DNA of 64,000 nt from Alisma plantago-aquatica. Taxonomy: Eukaryota > Streptophyta > Magnoliopsida > Alismatales > Alismataceae. Positions 47,101 through 56,751 of the stretch are shown here, piece after piece (within the stretch, counting starts at the first letter, position 1; each line of letters starts with the position of its first letter). A program made the translations under genes and the position numbers. The stretch lies in NCBI GenBank assembly GCA_963693085.1, contig OY856411.1, positions 1,348,240,550 to 1,348,304,549 of the forward strand, given 5' to 3'. The notes under the pieces were generated by a model. It ran no database searches and was not told where the DNA came from. It worked only from the letters and a program-made list of their open reading frames with translations.

Positions 47101-47125
47101 TTCATACAAAGAGTGGGATGTTACA
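44124..47125 (-). repeat. 5' LTR of the gag-only element
   Basis: About 93% identical by eye to 39863-42860 over the first 225 bases. Has the same terminal TGTAACA/TGTTACA and the same tandem near 44660-44730. Confidence 0.9.
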
Positions 47126-47130
47126 GACGG

Positions 47131-48748
47131 TCATCTCTATGGAGAACCTGAAGAAGAGCAACCTGAAGATGATCATCACTACGAGGAATGTCATCATCAC
47201 TGCAGGCACACAAGAACCCATAACAACCATGAGTGCAACCGCAGGAACAGCGATAGAGAGGATGATGAGGAAGGGAAGACCCTTCATGAGTTGGCAGCAA
47301 CAAGGGCCAACGAGTCAAGATGCCCGGTCGTTGTACCAAACTTCAACATAGAACATTTTGAGCTAAAGCCAGCCGTTGTATCCATGATCCATAACAAGCC
47401 TTTTTGTGGGAACACAAGGGAAAACATGTACCACCATATTGATGCTTTCAAGAACATATGTGATACCATTAAGATGAGGGGTGTCCCACAAGAAGTGATC
47501 TACTGTAAGGGTTTTAATTTCTCTTTGGAAGACAAGGCTCTCTCTAGGTATCTAAATCTCCCCCACCAGTCTATATATGGGTGGAGACCCCTTGTGGATG
47601 CCTTCATCACCAAGTTTTATCCTATTGAGAGGACCATTCGTAACATGTAGAAGATCACCTCTTTTGCACAAAATCCAGGGGAGAACCTGCACGAGGCATG
47701 GGAATGTTATCAAGAATACCTGAGAGACTGCCCACACCACAACTATCGTAAGGGGTTCCTTGTAAACACCTTCTATAATGGGTTGACCCACACGGAGTGG
47801 ACTTCTCTGAATGCTACCGCAGGCAGTGACTTCTTGGGGGAAAAGCCAAACAAAACTATGAAGATTATAGAGAACATGGATGTTCTCCAAGAAGGAGTTG
47901 ACTATGAAAGAAATGATAGAGGCACGTTAAAGAAGATTGGTTATGAAGGACCATCATTGGAGGTCAAAGCCTTAGAAACTATAACTGCCCATATCCAAAA
48001 GATAGCGACTGATGTTAAACAACTGAAGGACACAGGAGGAAAAGGAAAGAAACACATTGAGAAGGTGATGAAGTGTGTCACCTGTGGTGAAGGAGGACAC
48101 GGAGTTGATAACTACATTTACACTAGACCTGAAGAAAGTGAAGACAATGAAAGCGGAGAGGAGTCAACGCAGAATGTTTCCTATGCAAACTTCAAGAGGC
48201 CAGATCACCCTAGTTTTAGCTAAGGAAAAAAGGATGCGGCCGAGAATTCACACCAGCTGGGAAATTCACAAAAGCCACCGCTAGGATTCGAGAAGAGAGG
48301 TGGACAACAGAAGTATACTAGAACAACCAATTACCAGACAAACAAGAATAACTACTCGGCGCAAGGCAGGAACCAAAATCGTCAAGGAGCAGGACCAAAT
48401 CAAGGGTCGAGTCAAGGCCAAGGTCAAGGACGGGGTTAGGTGAAAGATAATAGCCAACCTGACTTGGTGACTCAACTGTTTGATTTTGCCAAGAGGTAGG
48501 CTACCGTGAATGATCAACAAGCACAAAGTGCCCTAGCTAACTCTAGCATCTTGACTACGATGCAAGTCCAAATGGCAAATATGCAAATGCATCAATGCCA
48601 GATAGACCAACATCTCGCATGGTTGGCTGAGCTAGTAAAGAACCCCTTAGGAAATATCCCATCAAACACCGAGACTAAAAAAATGCCAATCCTCCGATCA
48701 GGGAGAACTTTGATCAATTTTGGAACAGGAAACAACAAAGAAGAATAA
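47131..48748 (+). pseudogene. Athila-like gag, second part
   Basis: Resumes the frame of 39750-39862 after the insertion. It reads EPEEEQPEDDHHY, VPNFNIEHFELKP, NKPFCGNTRENMYHHIDAF, FSLEDKALSRYLN and WRPLVDAFITKFYP. Then a TAG at 47648-47650, EAWECYQEYLRDCPHH and FYNGLTHTEW. A zinc knuckle-like CVTCGEGGHGVDNY follows with Tyr for the last Cys. Further stops lie near 48221, 48438 and 48497, then a Gln-rich helix and the end PILRSGRTLINFGTG, the usual gag/protease boundary. Here the gene stops and an inverted LTR begins; protease, RT and integrase do not follow. Confidence 0.82.
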
Positions 48749-48753
48749 AAAGT

Positions 48754-49192
48754 TCACGGGCCTAAATCGCACATCCAAAAGGAGTGGATTCAGATTAGTC
48801 GGACTTTTAAAGAGATAACCCGACTCTCAGGCCCCCGCAATGAGAAATAGGGTCTGATGTAGTGATCGGGGTCGAACACAGGGACAAGGTTGGCAGTGTC
48901 AAACATGTGGAATCTAACACTCATATACTCTAGCCAAAGAGGGTATATAAAAGGGTGTTCCCTAAGGAACAACAACACACCAACTATAGAAGCTCAAGAA
49001 AGACCAAAAATAACAAGAACAAATAAAAAAAAGAAATAGAATGAAACAAGTATATGGGAGGAAACACGGGTTGGGGTTCACCTACTAAAGCATCTCACCA
49101 ACATGCAACATCATCTCTCTCTCTTGCATACTCTTACCAAGATTACAAGCAACCACCAAAAGCATCTATTCCACTCTTTCTCAAGATGAGGA
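48754..49192 (-). repeat. Truncated 816-bp-family LTR, minus strand
   Basis: Matches the first 440 bases of 13751-14567 and is inverted relative to 38695-39510. It is interrupted at 49193 by the Copia LTR; no continuation was found after that element within the window. The AAAAAGT just before it also flanks the 39510 LTR on its primer-site side. Confidence 0.8.
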
Positions 49193-51335
49193 TGTTGGTA
49201 TGTATGCCCTGAGAGACAATCATGGGATGATTGATGGGATACATTAAGATTGATTTGGTAAAGATCAAAGGCAAGCTTCCAATTCTTTCTTGTTCAGTCA
49301 TATGAGATAATGATAGGACATATTGAATGTCTAGAGAATGACAAAACTCAATGACGTATGGTTTCAGGTTGAGGACCTGAATGATGAGATCATACGGATT
49401 CTAAGAGTTTGTACATTCTTATTATGTCCCTAGTCAGATGTCATTATGGAAGGTAGATAGACAAAAATGACACACAAGACTAGATTATGGTGTTGGTTGA
49501 TGACAGAATCTCGTTAGTCATGATATGGAGATATCAAACCAAACACATAGGTACTTGTTAGAGAACAAGTTTACCAGACAGACCCACCGTGAGTTTGACA
49601 CATGGAACCATGACATGGTAGTCACATTCAGTTCTCACAGTGATGGTGGTGAGTGTGATTATTTGACTTGAAATCACTACACTCAACACATGTCATTGGG
49701 TACACTTTGACATCATCAAACGCAGTCCTGAAACATGGGTTGTTATAAAGGTGATGATTGGGGTGGCTTTGACACATGGGGCTTTGAGGGGTGAGTGATA
49801 GATATGGGATTTGTCCCTCCTGAGGGAGTTTGATATCCATGGCCACTTGATGAGTAGGATTGAGATAGGCGTGTGTGCACATCTGTGAATAAGTATGTGA
49901 TATTGATGTCATGCATATCTCCTCCAATCTACTCTGAGATCAAGAAAGTGAATGAACATTGACAGGATGACTGTTCCATGCCTTGAGTTCATTCGGGATA
50001 TCACTGATGTGTGACTAGGCACCGCTCTTTGCTTGTGAAGTCATAATTGTTATGAACTTTCACTACCAACGTGAAATGGACATGTAGGGCCACACACATA
50101 GAATTTAACCTAGAAGAGAAGTTTACCCACAAATGATGTTTAGATTGATTACTAAAGGAGTTTAGTAGTACAATTAAACACTCAATTAATTGATAGCTCA
50201 AAATCATAGTATTCAAGGTGTTGGATCGATTGATTAGAGTATCAGATTGATTGAAACTGCGATTGACTGATTTGTGCAAGTCTGCTGCTCCAACCGATTA
50301 GCTCATGTGATGAACCGATTGGCTCAGGTTGGTGAACCGATCATCTCAATAGGTGAGACGATCAGCTCATGTGCAATGAACTGATCGACTCATTTGTTGA
50401 ACCGGTCGGATCATGTGACCAACGGAGATCATTTGGAAAGTCGATTTTGCAAATACAATTTGTTTCACTTGTACAAATTTGATTTAGACAAGGATTAATA
50501 TTTGATTAATCAGAGACAAATTTGAAAGTCAATTTGAGTTGGACCAGGACTACGAACCGATCGGCTCATGTGATGAACCGATCTTCTTATGTGTTCAAAC
50601 GATCGGTTCAGGTTTGAACTGATCGGTTGAGTTCACTAAATGATCGTTTCAAGGTTGAAACGATCGGTTCAGCTGGCACAAGTTGCTTATTTTGTAGAAA
50701 ATCTCGGACCCTTCTACTCCTGCTTTAATCTCATATTTCCTGGGGTAGAGAACCTTGTCCCATGACCCTCCTATATATAGGGGTAGTGGGGCTTCTCTAA
50801 TACAACAACTCAGTGCACCAGTTGCTCTATAAAGTTGTTGTTCTATCTGGTTTTGGTAACCAAGAGAGCCCGCGCAAGTGCTACCCGATAAGGGAGGCAC
50901 AGCAAGGGAAAGACAACTGCAGAAAGTGGCTGGTGGCAGGAGAGTGTGTCGGTGACTAGTACGCCGATAGGAGGGTGTGAATCCTTTCGATTCCTTGTGG
51001 TATAAGGAGATCGGAGTTCGAGGTGGTCCATGTCGACTACTTTAGAGGCGGGAGACTTTTGCCGCTCGGAGGATAGCTGTCAATCCCGACAGTCCCGGTG
51101 AGACCAAGAGCTGACAGTCCCAGTGAGACCAGGAGCTGCACAGACACCGTCCAAGATCGGAGGTGAAGACTTCTCAAGCCACGAGGTAACGTCATCGAGC
51201 AAGCCTCGGGACAAGGTACGCCTCCACAAACCATCCTTCCTACTGTATAGACGTTGACGTGTTTCCTTTGTTCTGGGTTTGGGAGGAGATTTTTTTTGTT
51301 TCTGTTGCCTTCTCTGTCTCCCCCAAAACCCAACA
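49193..51335 (+). repeat. Copia 5' LTR, about 2.14 kb
   Basis: TGTTGG at 49193 and CCAACA ending at 51335 form the terminal inverted repeat. Many GAACCGATCGGTTC-like palindromes lie at 50280-50680. A TATATATAGG box at 50771-50780 lies upstream of the presumed RNA start. Confidence 0.8.
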
Positions 51336-51336
51336 G

Positions 51337-51349
51337 TGGTATCAGAGCC
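51337..51349 (+). promoter_or_regulatory. Primer-binding site, initiator-Met tRNA type
   Basis: TGGTATCAGAGCC one base after the LTR. Confidence 0.9.
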
Positions 51350-52797
51350 ACGTCAACTGCTCTATACTTTAGGATTATCGATATGATCAATTTTGGTTTG
51401 TCGCCTTTATTTATTGCATACGATGCAAATAAAATTGGCTTTATGCATGTCCAATCCTAAATCCACAAATCCCAATATTCATATATGATATGTAATATTA
51501 ATGCACTCAATATGTGTCGCCCTTAAATGAGTTTTGTGGTTGATGTATAGCATGGTTATGGCCAATAAATCCTATGTGTGTGTGCTTGGCTGTATGTGGT
51601 TGCTTGCATCTTAGTATGCGCATTGATTCCCTATCTCCTATTCCTGATGTAACTCGAGATAACTCGAGATTTCTCTCCTACCTTTGCTCCCCCCGAATGT
51701 AACCCGGGGTTTCCCTTTTTAAATTTAAATAGGATAGAATTTTATTTCCTGTTATGTCAAAGAACGGAGGACAACCTGACGGCAACTGAGATGATCGGTT
51801 CAAGGCGTGAACCGATCGGTTGGTGTTCCAGACGATCGGTTCAAGGAGTGAACCGATCGGTTGGTGATCCATACGTTCGGTTCGAGGAGTGAGACGATCA
51901 GGTGGCAGCCATTAGGAGATGCAAGATGACTAGGTGAACCGATTGGATGGTGGCACCCAGACGACCGGCCAGGGCAAGCAGGTCATTCATGTGATGAGTT
52001 GATCAACTCGGATGGCTATAATACAAAGCTCATCTTGTACAGGTTGCATGTGATGTAGACCTAGATGACTGTGATTCCTATTGGCTCGAGGAATCACATT
52101 AGGATGGACATAATCATCGCTTTTATCATTTCTTATGTTTTCTGTGGGATATAGCATGTATATGATACGTATTATGTATTATGGTGATTGAATATGTATA
52201 TGTACCTATAAACCAAATCCATCATTAAATATTAAAGTTTTAGATGCCTTCCAAATGCGACACGCATGAAAAGCTTGATTGGCCAAGTGTGGGCACGCCC
52301 TAGCGTGGTGCACCATCTATCTCGTGGAAGCGTGAAGGATGGACATGTGGGTCTGCCCTAGTTGGGTGCATATTCATCGTGTTGGCTTTGGGTCATACTT
52401 AACAAGGTGACCTAGATAGGATCTAGCACCTTGAGGCATGGAGGTGATCATGGAAAAGAGTTGCATATGACATCTTTCAAGAGTTGCATATGATGCAATT
52501 GGTAAATTTTGCCTACCTGGAAGATCTAAGTTGTGGGTGATAGCCCTAGCTGGTCCATGACTCAGAGGATTTCAGGATCTTGACCCACTAGAAGATTGTA
52601 CGCTGCAATCTTCCGAATTGATGGTGAGGGCTATCAATTTGAACAAAAATAGTGGGAGCGATAATTAATTAAAGGCCTAATTATATCGTCAACCTTTCAA
52701 ATCAATCAAATAAGTCAAAATTGAGTTTTGGACTAAATTGCATATATTTCCTTTTATAGTACAAATGATAAAAAACAACAATCACTTTTCATTGTGA
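51350..52797 (+). other. Leader of the Copia element
   Basis: No ORF of known type. A 41-base tandem repeat with the AACCGATCGGTT palindrome lies at 51793-51910. The rest is unassigned. Confidence 0.55.
51793..51910. repeat. 41-base tandem repeat, nearly three units
   Basis: Units start GATCGGTTCAAGG at 51793 and 51834 and a decayed third at 51875. Each contains AACCGATCGGTT or a variant. Confidence 0.8.
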
Positions 52798-53509
52798 TCG
52801 GTCCTTGAGAAGGACAAGCTGAATGGGACTAACTTCCATGACTGGTTTAGGACATTGAGAATTGTTCTCACTCAAGAGTGAAAGCTCTATGTCCTGGATA
52901 CTCCAGTTCCAGAGGAACCTGCTCCTACCGCACCAAAGGAAGAAAGGGATGCTTATAAGAAGCATTCTGATGATGCCATTGATGCAAAGTGCTTGATGTT
53001 GTGCTCCATGAACCACGAGTTGCAGAGACAACATGAGAACATGGGTGTCATTGAGATGATTCATCATCTCAAGAACATGTATGAAGATCAAGCACGGTAA
53101 GAGAGATATGATGTCTCCAGGGCGCTGTTCAATTGTATCATGACAGAAGGAGATCTAGTTGGTCCTCACACGCTCAAGATGATTAGGTATGTGGAAAACC
53201 TGACGAGACTGGGATTTCTACTGAGCCAAGAGTTGGCTACTGACGTGATACTGCAATCATTTCCAGAATCGTACAGTCAGTTTGTGATGAACTACAACAT
53301 GAACAACTTTGACAAGCCGATGACAGAGTTGTTAGGCATGTTGAGGACAGCGAGACACAAATGAAGAAGGACAAGCCTAAGTCTGTGATGATGATCAGCA
53401 ACAAAGGCAAGTCCAAGCGCAAGGGCAAGGGCAAAGCTAAGAAAGGTTCTGATGCTAGCCAATTGAAGTGGATATATAAGGAAGGGGAAATATTTTATGG
53501 TTATAGGTA
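52798..53509 (+). pseudogene. Copia gag (UBN2-like)
   Basis: Gag of the Copia superfamily. In one frame it reads LEKDKLNGTNFHDWFRTLR, then a TGA at about 52882, KLYVLDTPVPEEPAP, DDAIDAKCLMLCSM, MIHHLKNMYEDQAR, stop, RYDVSRALFNC and LTRLGFLLSQELATDVILQ, ending FDKPMTELLGML. A frameshift near 53350 leads into a basic tail, KKDKPKSVMMISNKGKSKRK, then KEGEIFYGYR where a CCHC knuckle would be expected. The knuckle Cys are lost and the frame closes at 53509. Confidence 0.8.
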
Positions 53510-53679
53510 GTCGGTCACTAGAAATAGGTTCATAGGTCCTTGCGGTGTAAATTGTGTTGTTTCTGTAGGCTACTCGTCATAAGAAATGTTGTCAAAATTC
53601 CATTTTTGTGCACTCACAACTAGAGTTCAAGAGGGACCATGTATTGGTTATGAGGGGAGAGAATTTGTCACCAATATCT

Positions 53680-54010
53680 TGATTGAACATAAGGAATGGA
53701 ATCATCATCTTATTAATAATCAACTATGTTTCTTGATCTAGAGTAGATTATCGAGATACACATCACCTATATGTCAAATATCTATACACATGATAATGTC
53801 CATGCATTCCATAATCTCACCCATTTAGTCTTCAGGATATCACTCCAATAGGAGGGGCACATTTAATGTACATCACCTACAATAATCCACATGTGTCATA
53901 GTGCACCCAACCACTACTTTTATGGAAACCCTTATCCAGGGTCATGTTTAATAGTTATAAAGTACAAAACATGTGCCTCTATTTCATCTATCTAAGAAGC
54001 TCAATATCCT
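53680..54010 (-). repeat. Diverged Copia LTR relic
   Basis: Aligns with gaps to 12790-13085, for example GGAATGGAATCATCATC and TGTGTCATAGTGCACC shared with the minus-strand Copia LTR. It is probably the remnant of an older minus-oriented LTR. Boundaries are approximate. Confidence 0.55.
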
Positions 54011-56751
54011 TCATGTAAAATTTTCTATTTGAAGAAGTAATGTATCTTTTCAGTTTGTACTCTGAGTGTTCTCTTTCCTTTGATATTATAAATGAATAGC
54101 CTATATAAATACTCTAATTTTTGTAGCCTTTTATAAATATAAGTAGAATGAAAGGGATCTTAGACAACTGACATTATGTTAATTTAATACAATATGATAA
54201 AAAAATCGCATATGTGTTCATGGTGTTGAGACTTGTTTGGGTCACAATGACCCCCCTCAAATTAGGGTTTATCAAACCATGTCTGTGGGTGCATGTGTTC
54301 TCCATGAGAGTAGGTCAAATTTTTAAATATGTACAAAAAAGGTCATATCGACCTTCCTAATAATCATTATAGTTTTGGATTAATTGATATCTAGAAATTT
54401 TGGTAGTTCAAAATCAATAATTAACTTGGTAGGTTGCCTTGGATAGGCTAAAGTTGAAAACCTTTTGCCAAGTTAGTTTGACCTATGAGGGGGCGCTTCC
54501 AGCAATCTAGTTGAATTAATATGGGTAGGTGGCAACCTCACCTTTCTAGTCTACTAGATAGAAAACAAAATAGTCAAATTGAAATTTAACCAAACATTAA
54601 ATTGACCATATAATACCCAAACACACACCTAAGCACCTCCAATATCATCCTTCTATATAGGGCTTGAGTTTAAGATGAAATCAAGTTGGAAACATGGTTT
54701 TTAATGGAACTTTGACCTTATTTAAATTATTTTTAAATTCTCATTCACCTAAGTATTTATCTATTATAATCTCTTTTGGCCAAAATTATTTTTGATTTCT
54801 ATATAGAACCTTAATATCCAGTTCTTTTTATAACTTATCTTCTTTTGACCTACAGTGTGGTCAACCCCTTGAACTTTGTGGAGAGAAAAAATTAGTGGAA
54901 GTCGTTGGTGAAAAGGAATAATCTTGAAATAAGTTGACATTCATGGTGTACATAAAATTTATCTACGTCTTGTACTAGAGATTATATATACAAATTCTAC
55001 TACAATGAAAGAAATCAATATTATTGTATCCTTTTTTGTGAAATGTGGGATTATGATCAACGTGAGGTAATTGGTTATGAAATTAAAGATTATGGATGAT
55101 ATACAGTATACCACACTTCAATTGGAAAAACAAAAACATGCATATGGCTTTATATCCAGTATTCATGGTTTTCATTGAAGTTGAATCTATGTTTTAATTT
55201 CATGCAATCTCACAATATCTTGCTTTATTGACTTTTGAGTGACTTTGTTGCTTCATTAAATTTTCTAAAATGATGAAATAGTAGTATATTTTGAGATTTT
55301 TGGACCTACTTTTGATTAATGAGGTTTAAAATGGCATGATGGATTTATGTGGAATAAGGTTGATTGCACGAAATGTGGCTATGTATGATGTAAGAGGTTT
55401 TGTTGTTTATAGCATGATATGATATTGATATTTTTAATTAAATAATGGTATTACGTATTGATGCTAAGTGAACCTTAATACATTTTAGATTCAAGTTTCC
55501 ATGAGATGAGCACTACAAACTCCTCCACCACACGCACATCGGGTTTGTGAGAAGGGAATGGGGTTTCTGGTAGATATCTAGGGATCATGAGAAGTATTCC
55601 CGAAATTGTACATTTTCAATATACATGGGAGACTAAATATTTTCATACATTGGCATACCCCTATATTCACTAAAATTCCCCTTGCTTGAGTTCAAACGTC
55701 ATTAGGGTGATCCAATAGCTCCAATTTTATAGAACTCCTATTGAGATGTTAACTATGGGTTGTACTGCTTAAGCCAAATACACAAAGTCATTATGTCCTA
55801 CTAACATTTAACTATTTATATAATGGTTTGTGGAAATAGCATGTGCTTCTTACTTTTAATTACGTTTAAAACTAAAACTTTTGTTAATGATTCTTGATAG
55901 ATCCTACATTATCACAATTATAATTATATTAGTCATATTTTGTATTTTTATTCAGGTTTATCTCATGACCTCAATTATCAACATGATTATTCATGATCCT
56001 AGGTTCAAGTGCCACAGTCATGTGTTAAATTTAACTTGAAGTAAAAGATCAATCAATGATAGTTATGTCCAAGATGAAAATTCTAAAATGAGAACATAAA
56101 TATTAATGCATAAAATGATTACATGTAAGTGAACTAAAAGAGAAGATATGTCATGGAGGGTTTGAGATCTCTTTGGGATAAACATCAATGAGAAGGGGTG
56201 GTCACAGTGGTTATGGTCACTCATTGGATGAACATCGTCGGTGGGGAGGGTGTGGGTGCCTGGGGGTAACTAGTTGTAGTTGATAATATATAGATGTGAT
56301 GATGATTCATCTCAGTATCATATTTGTGTACCCCCATCATGATGGTTGTATTCCTGGAGATGAATCTTTGAATTCTGGCATAACATCCCTGGTGAAATTG
56401 ATAATTCTTCAATTGTGATTCTGAATTTCATTAAGAACAACACTTCATATTTGGATACAACTTTACTACAATAGATCAAAATCCATTTTGACTACAAAGA
56501 TATGTAGGAAGCTTCTTCTCAATTAGAGTTTGATACCTATCCAAGTTAGTCATCAGACTAGGTCTCTCCTAAAATTTTGGATAGCATGTATTGGAAATTA
56601 CATCATCAATTGGAGAGTTATGTCAAAGAGGGGTAGGTGGTTACAAAGTTCACAAAGTCATTTTCATGATTCTATGTTTAGTCACTCTACCAAACATCTG
56701 AAACACTTTGATGATTATGAAGATGTTGAACAAGTAAATTCTGAAGATGTA
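54011..56751. other. AT-rich stretch with no recognised gene
   Basis: Only short chance ORFs in all frames, including a 94-codon one at 56530-56814 that crosses into the following LTR and has no recognised motif. No tandem array or terminal repeat was seen. Confidence 0.5.

Larger units (their letters stand above)
39863..47125 (-). mobile_element. Gag-only (TR-GAG-like) non-autonomous retrotransposon, 7.26 kb
   Basis: LTRs of 2998 and 3002 bases flank an internal region of only 1263 bases with one gag gene, a primer site and a purine tract; no pol. Target duplications are GATGG (39858-39862) and GACGG (47126-47130), one base different. This matches the plan of terminal-repeat retrotransposons with a gag domain known from plants. 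LTR starts and ends are TGTAACA...TGTTACA. The gag and purine tract look chromoviral, so it probably depends on a related full element for RT and integrase. Confidence 0.9.
49193..53509 (+). mobile_element. Truncated Copia-type element: LTR, leader and gag
   Basis: The LTR, initiator-Met primer site, a long leader and a gag gene are in order on the plus strand. Nothing of protease, integrase or RT follows; the sequence leaves the element inside the gag nucleocapsid region. No matching 3' LTR was found in the window. It is inserted in the LTR at 48754. Confidence 0.8.
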
